64,000 bases of DNA from Zhihengliuella salsuginis. GTDB lineage: Bacteria > Actinomycetota > Actinomycetes > Actinomycetales > Micrococcaceae. The position numbers and the translations under genes are program-made. The notes below the pieces were generated by a model. That model saw only the letters and a list, made by a program, of their open reading frames with translations, searched no databases and had not been told where the DNA came from. Location of the stretch: the NCBI RefSeq assembly GCF_014651715.1, contig NZ_BMXK01000001.1, positions 248,001 through 312,000 on the forward strand, read 5' to 3'. Shown piece after piece: positions 34,689-43,178 of the stretch (its first letter is position 1; each line of letters begins with the position of its first letter).

Positions 34689-37600
34689 CTAGCTGATGGG
34701 GGTCCCGTCGTTGTTGCGTTCCTCGATCAGCCGCCCGTTCAGGATGTGCTCGATCGCGGCGCGGCCGATCACGGTGGAGTCCTCGATCGCGATGTCGTCG
34801 TCGCTGGGAACGAAGTCCGCGTCGGTGCCGGCACCGTAGGACGAGTTTACGGGTTGCCCGCCCTGGTTTGGGTTCGCACCCGCGGGCCGAGCGTTCTGCG
34901 GGTACGACGGCGGCGCGCCCGCACCCGGTGCGTCCCGGTCTGCGGCCGGACCCGGCGCGGGTGCGGTCGGCGCCGCTCCCGGCGCGGCCCCGCCGCCCTG
35001 CGCCTGGGCGAGCAGCTGCTGGTACCGGCTGAGCTTCTTCGCGGGGTCCTGGCGCTCGGGCGCCGGGGCTGCCGGGCGCTCCTTGGCCGGATCCGGCCGC
35101 ATGGTCGCCGGCAGGGCCGATCCGGCCCACGACGGCGGCGGGGGAGTCGGCCCGGCCGGTGCCGGCGGCACGACGCGGGCCGGAGCGGGCGCGGGAGCGG
35201 CCGCCGCCTGCTGGTGCTCCGGCTCGGGGCCGGGGTCGTCGAAGGGCGGGGGCTCCTCGGGCGGGACCCACCCGTCGTCCGGTTCGTCCCAGTGCTGGTC
35301 GTCCCACTCGGATGCGGGCTTCTGCACGGCGGAGCCGGCGGGCGCGGAAGCAGAGGCGGGCGACGGATCCGGTGCCGGGGACGCGGTCGGCGTCTCAGCG
35401 GCGGGTTCGGCATCTGGCGCCGAGGCTGCGGACGGAGCGGAATCGGCCGAGCCCGCCGACGGGGCCGAGGCCGCGGAACCGGCGGTGTTCGCGGACGGCG
35501 ACGAGGCCGCGGAGTGGGCGGAGTGGGCCGAATCGGCGGAGACGGCCGAACGCGAGGAGTGGCCGCGGGGGCCGGCTGCTTCGACCGGGGACACGGCGGA
35601 GCCGCGGTCCCCCTCGAAAGCGGGCGGCGCCGGGGCGGCGGCCTGTGCGGTTCCCTGCTCCGCGACCGGCACCGGTGCGCCGGCCGTCGGCACCGGTCCC
35701 GCCGGTCCCGCCGAACCCGCCGAACCCGCCGGGGTCCCGGAGGATGCGGTGGTTCGTCCGGTTGCATCGCCCGGTTCAGCCGGTTTGTCCGATGCGGCGT
35801 TCTTGGAGCCGGCGGTCTCGGCGGGCGGGAATTCGCTCCACTCGGGCGCGGCGGGACGCTCGTAGTGCTCTTGTCGCTGGGGCGCCGGGCGGAAGGGTCC
35901 CGGAGCCTGCTGCGGGGCTACGGGAGCGGGGCCTGCGGACGCCGGCTGGGGCCGGCGTTCAGCTTTTGGGCCGGAACCACCCGCCGGGGCGGAACCTCCC
36001 GCGACGATGTCCACGTTGACCTGCATGCCGAGGACCTGGTTGATCGCCCACTGGAGCATGGCCACGTTGTCCGGGCGGTTCAGGAAGTTCGTCTGCGCTC
36101 CCGGGTTCGAGAAGGAGACCGCCAGGGACCTGCCGTCGAATCCGGCCAGCGTGGCGTTCTGCTGCAGGTTCATCCAGACGGCCTTGCGCTCGTTCTTGAC
36201 GAGCTCGAGGACCTCTGGCCAGGCGCGGCGGAACATCTCGATGGATCCGGTGCCGCCACCGGTTTCCGGTGCGGCGGGTGCCGGAGCCGGAGACTCCTGC
36301 GGCGGAGGCGTCGGAGCTTCCGGCCGGGCCTGCGGCCGCTCCGGCTGCGACGGTTGCGCCTGGTCCCGGGCCGGGGCCGGTGCCGCCGGGCGGTCGGCGC
36401 CGGGCGCCGGGGGAGCGGGCTGCTGCGTGGCGGGCGTTGCCGGGCCGTCCGCTTCCGAACGCGCGGGGGCCGTCGGCTGGGCGTGCTCTGTGGTCGGCGG
36501 TCCCGCCTGCTGCTGCGGTGGCTGCGGTCGGGCCTGTTGCGGCTCATTCGCCAGTGCCGGACCTGGCTGCGGTTGCGGCGCAGGGGCGGCACCCTGCTGG
36601 GGCGGTCCCGCCAGCGGCGCGTCGGCGGGGGACGATGGCTGCTGGGATCCTGCCGGCTGCGCGGTGCCCGACTCGTCCGGATCGGGAACGGTCCACGTTC
36701 CGCCCCAGTCGGCGGTCGGGTCCTCGCCCGGGGTGGCCGGCTTTCGGGCCGCCGAGGGCAGACGCGCGGCGAGTTCGGCCGCGGTCTTCGGGAAGGCGGG
36801 ACCGTCCTTCGGCGCGTCTCCGGCCGGCTGCTCCGCGTCCGCGGCAGTGCTCGCTGCGGCAGGCTCGGGCGCAGCGGCGACCTCGGGCGCGGGGTGCTCG
36901 GCCGGGGCGGGGGCCGGCGCCGCCGAAACGGGCTCGGCCTGCGGCGCCTGCGCCTGGGAGGCGGGTGCGGGCTCAGCCGGTTCGGCCGGCTGCGGCTGGG
37001 GTTCCGGGTCGCCGTGGCGGGCCTTGCGCAGGGCCTCCCGGACGGCGGCGGCTCCGGAGGCGCCGTTGGCGTCGATTCCGCCCATGCCCGGATCGGCGGC
37101 GGGTGCCGCACCGGTGCCGGCGTCGTGGTCCGCGGGGGCGGGGCCGGCGGCCAGCGGGGCATCGCCGCCGTGGGTGAGGCGCCGTTCGATGCGGTCGACG
37201 CGGGCGCCGATGCCGCGCTCGGTGGTGTCCGACGCCGGCAGCAGCAGCCGGGCGCACAGCAGCTCGAGGTGCAGTCGCGGGCTCGTCGCCCCGGTCATCT
37301 CGGTCAGCGCCTGGTTGGTCACATCGGCCGAGCGGCTCAGCTCGGCCTGTCCCAGGAGGACGGCCTGCTGCTGCATGCGGGCCAGCTGGTCGGCCGGGAG
37401 GCCGCGGATGATCTGCGCGGCGTTGTCCGGCATCGCCTTGACGATGATCAGGTCGCGCAGGCGCTCGAGCAGGTCCTCGACGAAACGGCGCGGGTCGTGG
37501 CCCGTCTGGATGACCCGGTCGACGACGCCGAAGACGGTCGCGGCGTCCTGGGCGGCGAGCGCATCGACGACGTCGTCCAGGAGCGTGGCGTGGGTGTAGC

Positions 37601-38330
37601 CGAGCAGGGAGACCGCGAGCTCGTAGTCGAGGCCCTCGGCGCCGGCGCCGGCCATGAGCTGGTCGAGGACGGAGAGCGTGTCGCGGACGGAGCCGCCGCC
37701 GGCGCGCAGGACGAGCGAGAGGACGCCCGGGGCGACCGGGACGTTCTCCTGCTGGCAGAGGCGCTCGAGGTACTCGATCAGCGTCTCCGGCGGGACGAGC
37801 CGGAAAGGGTAGTGGTGGGTGCGGGAGCGGATGGTGCCGATGACCTTGTCCGGCTCCGTCGTCGCGAAGATGAACTTGATGTGCTCCGGCGGCTCCTCGA
37901 CGATCTTGAGCAGCGCGTTGAAGCCGGCCGACGTGACCATGTGGGCCTCGTCGATGATGAAGATCTTGTAGCGGTCGCGGGTCGGGGCGAACGTGGCGCG
38001 CTCCCGGAGGTCGCGCGCGTCGTCGACGCCGCCGTGGCTGGCCGCATCGATCTCGATGACGTCGAGGGAGCCGGGTCCGCCCGTCGCCAGGTCCGTGCAG
38101 CTGGCGCAGGTCCCGCACGGGTTCGCGGTGGGGCCCTGCTCGCAGTTCAGGCAGCGGGCCAGGATGCGCGCGCTGGTGGTCTTGCCGCAGCCGCGCGGCC
38201 CGGAGAAGAGGTAGGCGTGGTTGACGCGGTTCTTCTCGAGAGCCGCCATCAAGGGCGTGGTGACATGCTCCTGTCCGATGACGTCCGCAAAGGTGTCCGG
38301 CCGGTATCGGCGATAAAGGGCTGTACTCAC
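34689..38330 (-). CDS. dnaX: DNA polymerase III subunits gamma/tau DnaX
   Basis: DnaX is the clamp-loader ATPase and holoenzyme organiser. The first ~370 residues hold the AAA+ module: Walker A SGPRGCGKTTSARIL, zinc-finger cysteines (CLNCEQGPTANPCGTCASC), Walker B FIIDEAHMVT and sensor SVRDTLSVLDQL. A folded C-terminal domain lies around residues 690-785 (SIEMFRRAWPEVLELVKNER). The rest, especially residues ~785-1170, is Pro/Ala/Ser/Glu-rich and disordered, ending in the conserved tail DIAIEDSTVIGRAAIEHILN. At 1213 residues it is long but not out of range for Micrococcaceae. No A-AAA-AAG slippage site is evident. Confidence 0.95.
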   Translation of the reverse strand: MSTALYRRYRPDTFADVIGQEHVTTPLMAALEKNRVNHAYLFSGPRGCGKTTSARILARCLNCEQGPTANPCGTCASCTDLATGGPGSLDVIEIDAASHGGVDDARDLRERATFAPTRDRYKIFIIDEAHMVTSAGFNALLKIVEEPPEHIKFIFATTEPDKVIGTIRSRTHHYPFRLVPPETLIEYLERLCQQENVPVAPGVLSLVLRAGGGSVRDTLSVLDQLMAGAGAEGLDYELAVSLLGYTHATLLDDVVDALAAQDAATVFGVVDRVIQTGHDPRRFVEDLLERLRDLIIVKAMPDNAAQIIRGLPADQLARMQQQAVLLGQAELSRSADVTNQALTEMTGATSPRLHLELLCARLLLPASDTTERGIGARVDRIERRLTHGGDAPLAAGPAPADHDAGTGAAPAADPGMGGIDANGASGAAAVREALRKARHGDPEPQPQPAEPAEPAPASQAQAPQAEPVSAAPAPAPAEHPAPEVAAAPEPAAASTAADAEQPAGDAPKDGPAFPKTAAELAARLPSAARKPATPGEDPTADWGGTWTVPDPDESGTAQPAGSQQPSSPADAPLAGPPQQGAAPAPQPQPGPALANEPQQARPQPPQQQAGPPTTEHAQPTAPARSEADGPATPATQQPAPPAPGADRPAAPAPARDQAQPSQPERPQARPEAPTPPPQESPAPAPAAPETGGGTGSIEMFRRAWPEVLELVKNERKAVWMNLQQNATLAGFDGRSLAVSFSNPGAQTNFLNRPDNVAMLQWAINQVLGMQVNVDIVAGGSAPAGGSGPKAERRPQPASAGPAPVAPQQAPGPFRPAPQRQEHYERPAAPEWSEFPPAETAGSKNAASDKPAEPGDATGRTTASSGTPAGSAGSAGPAGPVPTAGAPVPVAEQGTAQAAAPAPPAFEGDRGSAVSPVEAAGPRGHSSRSAVSADSAHSAHSAASSPSANTAGSAASAPSAGSADSAPSAASAPDAEPAAETPTASPAPDPSPASASAPAGSAVQKPASEWDDQHWDEPDDGWVPPEEPPPFDDPGPEPEHQQAAAAPAPAPARVVPPAPAGPTPPPPSWAGSALPATMRPDPAKERPAAPAPERQDPAKKLSRYQQLLAQAQGGGAAPGAAPTAPAPGPAADRDAPGAGAPPSYPQNARPAGANPNQGGQPVNSSYGAGTDADFVPSDDDIAIEDSTVIGRAAIEHILNGRLIEERNNDGTPIS

Positions 38331-38358
38331 GGGACAACCCTACCCAACGCGGCCAACC

Positions 38359-39309
38359 TTACGCATGCCGGGGCGTGGTGCCTGTGGAGGAATCCCAGTG
38401 TGTGGACGGAGAGTCGAAAATCCACGGCTCGCGGGGCAGTGCGGCCGGCTCGAAAACCTCGAGGGCCTGCTCGAGCGGCCCGGCCGGAAGGCCCAGCGAT
38501 GCCAGGAGGACATCGCGCACCGCGGCCGGCGCGACGGCGTCGTACTGGTTGCCGTCTGCCGCGAAACCTGTCGACAAGTCGCCCAGCGTTACGGCCCCGT
38601 CGCGCTTGGCCAGGCGCTTGCCCATCGGATTCAGGACGAGCGGGACGTGCGCGTACCCGGGCAACTGCGCCCCCAGAAGTGCCGCCAGATGCGCCTGTCG
38701 CGGAGTGGAGGACAGGAGGTCGTCGCCCCGGACGACCTGGTCGATCCCCTGCAGGTCGTCGTCGACGACGACGGCGAAGTTGTAGGCGGGGACGCCGTCG
38801 TTGCGCCGGATCACGAAGTCGTCGACGACGCCCGTGTAGTCGCCGGCGAGGGCGTCGGCGACCGTGAGCTCGTCCACCGCCGACCGGAGCCGCAGGGCGG
38901 CCGGGCGCTCGGACCGGCGCCGGGCGCGCTCTCCCTCGGTGAGGTCGCGGCAGGTGCCCGGGTAGGCGCCCGGGGCCGCGTGCGGGGCGCGGGGTGCGTC
39001 GGCGATGTCGCGGCGCGTGCAGAAGCACTCGTACAGCAGCCCGTCCGCGCGCAGCTGCTCGAGCGCCCGGTCGTATCCGGCCGTCCGCTCGGTCTGCCGC
39101 TCGACGATGCCGTCCCACGAGAGGCCGACGGCCTCTAGATCGCGCAACTGGACCTCTTCGGCTCCGGCGCGGGCGCGGTCGAGATCCTCGACGCGGAGCA
39201 GGAAATCGCGGCCGGTCGAGCGCGCGAAGAGCCAGGCCAGGATCGCGGTGCGGAGGTTGCCCAGATGGAGTTCGCCGGACGGGCTCGGGGCGAAGCGACC
39301 TGCTCCCAT
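38359..39309 (-). CDS. gluQ: Glutamyl-Q tRNA(Asp) synthetase
   Basis: GluQRS attaches glutamate to queuosine at position 34 of tRNA-Asp. The 316-residue protein is a GluRS catalytic core without an anticodon-binding domain: RFAPSPSGELHLGNLRTA (HIGH variant), the insert with zinc cysteines (YECFCTRRDI and GTCRDL), NYFAVVVDD-like strand NFAVVVDDDLQGIDQVVRG, and the KMSKS-like RLAKRDG. It lies between dnaX and the SRP RNA gene. Confidence 0.92.
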   Translation of the reverse strand: MGAGRFAPSPSGELHLGNLRTAILAWLFARSTGRDFLLRVEDLDRARAGAEEVQLRDLEAVGLSWDGIVERQTERTAGYDRALEQLRADGLLYECFCTRRDIADAPRAPHAAPGAYPGTCRDLTEGERARRRSERPAALRLRSAVDELTVADALAGDYTGVVDDFVIRRNDGVPAYNFAVVVDDDLQGIDQVVRGDDLLSSTPRQAHLAALLGAQLPGYAHVPLVLNPMGKRLAKRDGAVTLGDLSTGFAADGNQYDAVAPAAVRDVLLASLGLPAGPLEQALEVFEPAALPREPWIFDSPSTHWDSSTGTTPRHA

Positions 39310-39351
39310 GAGGGGCCCTCCTGCACGAAGATTCGGGGCGGGAAAGTAGAA

Positions 39352-39440
39352 GACCCCTCATGCACCTGCCAGAGCCCGCCTACCCTTGCTACCTTCCGGT
39401 CCTGGGGGAGTTCGGCGAGATGACACCACATGAGGGGCCG
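39352..39440 (-). ncRNA. ffs: Signal recognition particle 4.5S-type RNA
   Basis: Read on the minus strand, the RNA runs from GGCCCCUCAUGUGGUGUCAU to GUGCAUGAGGGGUC, with the invariant Ffh-binding hairpin CAGGACCGGAAGGUAGCAAG in the middle. The ends pair to form the long rod. The promoter is CTGGAC (39471-39476) and TACACT (39448-39453) on the minus strand, 17 bp apart, which puts the 5' end near 39440. Exact ends are estimated. Confidence 0.93.
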
Positions 39441-39591
39441 AGAAATAAGTGTAGCCCAGAACCGGCCGCCGTCCAGAATCGGGGCGGGCCGGCGGTGGGC
39501 GGATGTGGCGGGCACCACGTGGCGAGGCGCCGATTGGCGCAATGGTCGAAACGTCGGGTATGGTGAAACCTGCTCAATTCTGAGCTTGCAT

Positions 39592-39676
39592 GGAGGATTC
39601 GCCTAGCGGCCTATGGCGCACGCCTGGAACGCGTGTTGGGTTAACGCCCTCAGGGGTTCAAATCCCCTATCCTCCG
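39592..39676 (+). tRNA. tRNA-Ser (anticodon GGA)
   Basis: The acceptor stem GGAGGAT pairs with ATCCTCC (39669-39675) with G discriminator at 39676. The anticodon arm is CACGC-CTGGAAC-GCGTG, with anticodon GGA at 39626-39628. A long variable arm and the T-loop GGTTCAAATC are present, as expected of a class II tRNA-Ser. CCA is not encoded. A strong terminator follows. Confidence 0.96.
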
Positions 39677-39683
39677 CCGATCC

Positions 39684-39729
39684 GATGTCCCGGTTCGTGG
39701 CTTGCGCCACGGCCGGGACATCGTCGTTT
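39684..39729 (+). terminator. Terminator of tRNA-Ser
   Basis: GATGTCCCGG and CCGGGACATC pair perfectly (39684-39722), with an inner CGTGG/CCACG helix, followed by GTCGTTT. Confidence 0.85.
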
Positions 39730-39910
39730 AACGAGCTCGCGGCTCGGGTCGCGGGTTGGGCCGCAGTCCGTTGGCGTGTGTCAGGCCCGGCCCGCCGACT
39801 GTGTGCTTGCCGCGCATTTGCGCCGAACCATTGCCTTCCGCGCCGTCAGCGGAGAAACTCACAGGTGACGGCCCTTTCCGAGGGCGCGCCTGCGAGAAAG
39901 GACGACGTTC

Positions 39911-40750
39911 GTGGCAAGCATCGAATCCCTCCTGTCCAAGCTGGAGCAGTGGAAGGAGCTCGACCGCTGGTCGGGCCCCCTGGCCGCCAAGGTCGAGGCC
40001 GCTGTCTCCCCGAAGCCCGTCCGCAACCTCCTCGGCGGCAAGTCGCTCGGGCATCCGCTCCATCCCGCCCTCGTCGCCGTGCCGATCGGTGCGTGGGGCA
40101 CCGCCGCCGTCCTGGACGTCTGCGGCTACGACGACGCCGCGGACGCGGCCGTGGCGACCGGCATCCTCGGCGCGCTGCCCACTGCGGCGGCCGGCCTGCA
40201 CGACTGGTCCTACACCATGGGCGCCGAGCGCCGCGTCGGGTTCGTGCACGCCGCCGCGAATTCGGCGGCGACGCTCCTATACGTCGGATCGCTGGTCAGC
40301 CGGTGGGCCGGCCACCGGGGCCTCGGCCGCTGCCTCTCCTTCGCCGGGCTCGGGCTCGTGGGCGCCGCCGGTTTCCTCGGCGGCCACCTGTCCTACGTCC
40401 AGGGTGTGGGGGTGAACCGCGCCGGCTGGCGGGAGCCCGCCGAGGCGTGGGTCGACGTCGGCCACCTCGACGACTACGACGACGGCGCGCCCACCGTGGT
40501 GGAGGTCGACGGCGAGCCCGTCATGGTCCTGCGGGACGGCGACGAGATCCGGGCGCTCCACAACACGTGCAGCCATCTGGGCGGACCGCTGGCCGAGGGC
40601 GAGCTGCGCGACGGGTGCGTCGTCTGCCCGTGGCACGGCAGCGAGTTCGATCTCCGCACGGGAGCGGTGCAGGCCGGGCCGGCGAGCGTCCCGCAGCCGC
40701 GGTACGAGGCCGAGGTCTCCGACGGCCACGTCCGACTCCGCGCGGCCTGA
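39911..40750 (+). CDS. Rieske [2Fe-2S] protein fused to a DUF2231-type membrane domain
   Basis: The 279-residue protein has an N-terminal membrane domain of about four helices (residues 50-165; SLGHPLHPALVAVPIGAW is the DUF2231 signature) and a C-terminal Rieske domain. The cluster ligands are CSHLGG and CPWHGSEF (two Cys, two His). The fusion suggests a membrane-bound electron-transfer module; partners unknown. The start is GTG at 39911 with AAAGGA upstream. Confidence 0.88.
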   Translation: MASIESLLSKLEQWKELDRWSGPLAAKVEAAVSPKPVRNLLGGKSLGHPLHPALVAVPIGAWGTAAVLDVCGYDDAADAAVATGILGALPTAAAGLHDWSYTMGAERRVGFVHAAANSAATLLYVGSLVSRWAGHRGLGRCLSFAGLGLVGAAGFLGGHLSYVQGVGVNRAGWREPAEAWVDVGHLDDYDDGAPTVVEVDGEPVMVLRDGDEIRALHNTCSHLGGPLAEGELRDGCVVCPWHGSEFDLRTGAVQAGPASVPQPRYEAEVSDGHVRLRAA

Positions 40751-40861
40751 CCCGGCGCCGTCGCGCGTACGCACTTCGGCTGAGGCCGTCGGCGCGGCCG
40801 GGCCCGGGAGTCACCCCGCAGGGGGACGCGCCGGGGCCCGGCACCTCCTAGCGTGGAGAGC

Positions 40862-41416
40862 ATGAACCGCACTCCGAGCCCCGCATCCCGTTTCGATCCC
40901 TACTCGCCGCTCTCCGGCGTGGTCCAGACCGTGGCGACCGGCGTGTTCACGCTCATCGACCCGGCCGCCTTGAAGCCGTGCACAAGGCAGGTGCTGCGCA
41001 CCTCGATGGCCGTCGCCACCGGTGCGTTCACCGCGGCCGTCTTGAGGTACGGCATGAGCAGGGGTTTCGCCGAACAGCCCGCAGAAGCGCTCGACACGTC
41101 GGATGCGGTGTCGGATTCGGGCGCACCGGCACCCGCGGCTGCGGCCGAGGAGCCGGAGAGCGCACGGCGTGCCAGCACCACCATGGCCATCGGCATCGGC
41201 GGCGGTATGGCCGCGGTGACGTACGGGTGGCTCGTCGTCGGCGAGAAGATCGACGCCGGCATCCACCGGGCGCTGGCCGGTCGCGGGGTCGAGCGCCCGC
41301 GCGTCGTCATGGCGCTCGGCGCCGCCGGCCTCACGTGGGTCCTCTTCGAGATCGACCGCCGCACCCGGGACGAGAACGGCGACGTGCCCGCCGCGGGCGA
41401 CGAGACGCCGTCGTAG
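40862..41416 (+). CDS. Small membrane protein of unknown function
   Basis: The ~184-residue protein has a weak N-terminal hydrophobic segment (GVVQTVATGVFTLID), an Ala/Glu/Asp linker (residues 80-105) and two C-terminal hydrophobic segments around residues 110-160 (MAIGIGGGMAAVTYGWLVVG, VVMALGAAGLTWVLFE). I do not recognise a family. An in-frame GTG at 40853 is an alternative start. Its TAG stop overlaps the next GTG start, so the two are coupled. Confidence 0.65.
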   Translation: MNRTPSPASRFDPYSPLSGVVQTVATGVFTLIDPAALKPCTRQVLRTSMAVATGAFTAAVLRYGMSRGFAEQPAEALDTSDAVSDSGAPAPAAAAEEPESARRASTTMAIGIGGGMAAVTYGWLVVGEKIDAGIHRALAGRGVERPRVVMALGAAGLTWVLFEIDRRTRDENGDVPAAGDETPS

Positions 41417-42279
41417 TGGAGACCGTCCTCGTCGCCGGCGCGACCGGATACGCGGGCCGGCACCTCGCGGCCGCGCTGCACGCCGGCGGGTACCGGGTCC
41501 GGGCCGTCGTCCGCGACGTCGAACGCGCCCGGGGGCCCGGGGCGTACGGGGCGCCGGCGCTCGCCGGACTGGTCGACGAGTGGGTCGAGGCCGACGTCGC
41601 ACGCGTGGGGCCCGGCGTGATGGAGGGCGTGGAGAGGGTGGTCTCCGCGCTCGGGGTGACGCGGCAGAAGGCCGACCCGTGGGACATCGACTACGCCGCG
41701 AACCTGCGCCTGCTCGAGCTGGCGGAGGCCGCCGGGGCCGCCTCGTTCCTCTACGTGGGCGTCATGAACGCCCAGGACGGCACCTCCGCCCTGATGCGGG
41801 CGAAGGCCGCGTTCGAGCAGGCGCTGCGGCGCAGCGACCTCGAGGCCCAGATCGTGAATCCCTCCGCGTACTTCTCCGACCTGACCGCGGTCCTCGACCT
41901 CGCCCGCCGCCGCATCGCCGTGCGTGTGGGCGCGGGGGACACCCGGATCCGGCCGATCCACGGGGCCGATCTCGCCGGATTCTGCGTGGACCGGATGGGC
42001 GCCCGCGGCACGTGGGACGTCGGCGGGCCCGACGTGTTCACGTATCGCGAGGTCGTCGAGCTGGCCTTCGACGCGCTCGGAGCCGACCCGCGCTGGATCG
42101 TGGTGCCGCCGGGGGTTCTGCGCGCCGGGGTCTGGGCCGCCGACCGCATGGGGCCGCGAGTGTCCTCGCTCACCCGCTTCTTCGCCGAGGGCCTCCAGCA
42201 CGACGGCGTCGGCGCCGCCACCGGGACGCGGCGCCTGCGCGACTACTTCGGTGAGCTCGCGGGGCCGGGCGGAGGCTAG
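41416..42279 (+). CDS. NAD(P)-binding atypical SDR-family protein
   Basis: The ~287-residue protein begins with the atypical Rossmann motif VLVAGATGYAGRHL (residues 4-17) and has VVSALGVTRQKADPWDIDY, FLYVGVMNAQDG and IRPIHGADLAGF. It resembles NmrA/complex-I-assembly-like SDRs that bind NAD(P) but may not be reductases. The start is GTG at 41416, inside the stop of the upstream gene. The stop overlaps the convergent SRPBCC stop as CTAG (42276-42279). Confidence 0.82.
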   Translation: METVLVAGATGYAGRHLAAALHAGGYRVRAVVRDVERARGPGAYGAPALAGLVDEWVEADVARVGPGVMEGVERVVSALGVTRQKADPWDIDYAANLRLLELAEAAGAASFLYVGVMNAQDGTSALMRAKAAFEQALRRSDLEAQIVNPSAYFSDLTAVLDLARRRIAVRVGAGDTRIRPIHGADLAGFCVDRMGARGTWDVGGPDVFTYREVVELAFDALGADPRWIVVPPGVLRAGVWAADRMGPRVSSLTRFFAEGLQHDGVGAATGTRRLRDYFGELAGPGGG

Positions 42280-42773
42280 GCGCGGCCCCCGGGTTCGTGC
42301 CTCGACTCGACGAGGTCGGCGAGCTGTGCCACGACCGTGCCCCATCCGTCGTGGAAGCCGAGCCGCACGTGCCGGTCGCGGTCGGCCGCGTTGCGGTGCA
42401 TCGCCGTCGCCGTGTACTCGGTGCCCTCCGGGTGGTCCGCCATGGTGATGATCGAGGTGACGAACGGCGCCTCGGCGGGCCGCCACCCGGCGACGAGCGC
42501 GTCGGTGAACACGAGCCGCTGCTGCGGGTCGACGGCGAGAAAGCACCCCGTGATGTGCGGGCCGAATCCGCCGTCGGGCTGGAGGAGCTCGGTCCGGAAC
42601 GAGCCACCGGGGCGCAGCTCCATATCGCGGACGCGGCACACCTCCGGTGCAGGGACCCACCACTGCTCGAAGCTGGCCGGATCCGCCCACGCGTCCCAGA
42701 CCGCCGACCGCGGCGCTTTGATGACCCGCGAGACCGTCAGGTCGAACTTGTCGTGAACTGCTGATGCGTTCAT
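42276..42773 (-). CDS. SRPBCC / AHSA1-family protein
   Basis: The ~165-residue Bet v1-like protein has the AHSA1 pattern: VIKAPRSAVWDAWADPASFEQWW, GGSFRTELL, RLVFTDALV and the C-terminal GWGTVVAQLADLVE helix. Ligand unknown. Start ATG at 42773 overlaps the ArsR stop as ATGA, forming the common ArsR-SRPBCC pair, so expression is probably controlled by that regulator. Confidence 0.88.
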   Translation of the reverse strand: MNASAVHDKFDLTVSRVIKAPRSAVWDAWADPASFEQWWVPAPEVCRVRDMELRPGGSFRTELLQPDGGFGPHITGCFLAVDPQQRLVFTDALVAGWRPAEAPFVTSIITMADHPEGTEYTATAMHRNAADRDRHVRLGFHDGWGTVVAQLADLVESRHEPGGRA

Positions 42774-43114
42774 GCGGGTGACTCCTCGTTGCTGGTAGCG
42801 GTCACGAAGCGCTCGAGCCGGTCCGTGCGCTCCTCCCAGATTCTCCGCTGCTCGTCGAGCCAGGATTCGACGACGTCGAACCGGTCCCTCTCGAGCGTGC
42901 ACGTCCGGACCCGGCCCGTTTTGCAGGTGCTGATCCAGCCGGCGTTCTCGAGATGGTGGATGTGTTTCATGAACGACGGCAGCGCCATGGCGAACGGTGC
43001 TGCCAGTTCGCCGACGCTCGTCGGCCCCTGCCCGAGCCGTGCCAGCACCGCGCGGCGGGTTGGGTCGGCGAGGGCCTGGAAGGCATCGTCGAGGGGCGTC
43101 GAATACTGAGCCAT
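42770..43114 (-). CDS. ArsR-family transcriptional regulator
   Basis: The ~114-residue winged-helix protein has DAFQALADPTRRAVLARLG, GPTSVGELAAPFAMALPSFMKH and HHLENAGWISTCKTGRVRT, the ArsR fold without a metal-binding Cys box. The start is ATG at 43114. Coupled to the SRPBCC gene; a likely autorepressor of the pair. Confidence 0.88.
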   Translation of the reverse strand: MAQYSTPLDDAFQALADPTRRAVLARLGQGPTSVGELAAPFAMALPSFMKHIHHLENAGWISTCKTGRVRTCTLERDRFDVVESWLDEQRRIWEERTDRLERFVTATSNEESPA

Positions 43115-43178
43115 ACGCCTAAGTATAGGTCGCGCGCCGGCGGGTCTCAAGGGGAGCGGGCGGGGGCCGCGGGTCTCG

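Noticed and set aside
34677-38867. Open frame of 1396 codons on the plus strand opposite dnaX and gluQRS
   Set aside because: Gly/Arg-rich shadow of the Pro/Ala-rich dnaX frame; it spans two real genes and has no recognisable domain.
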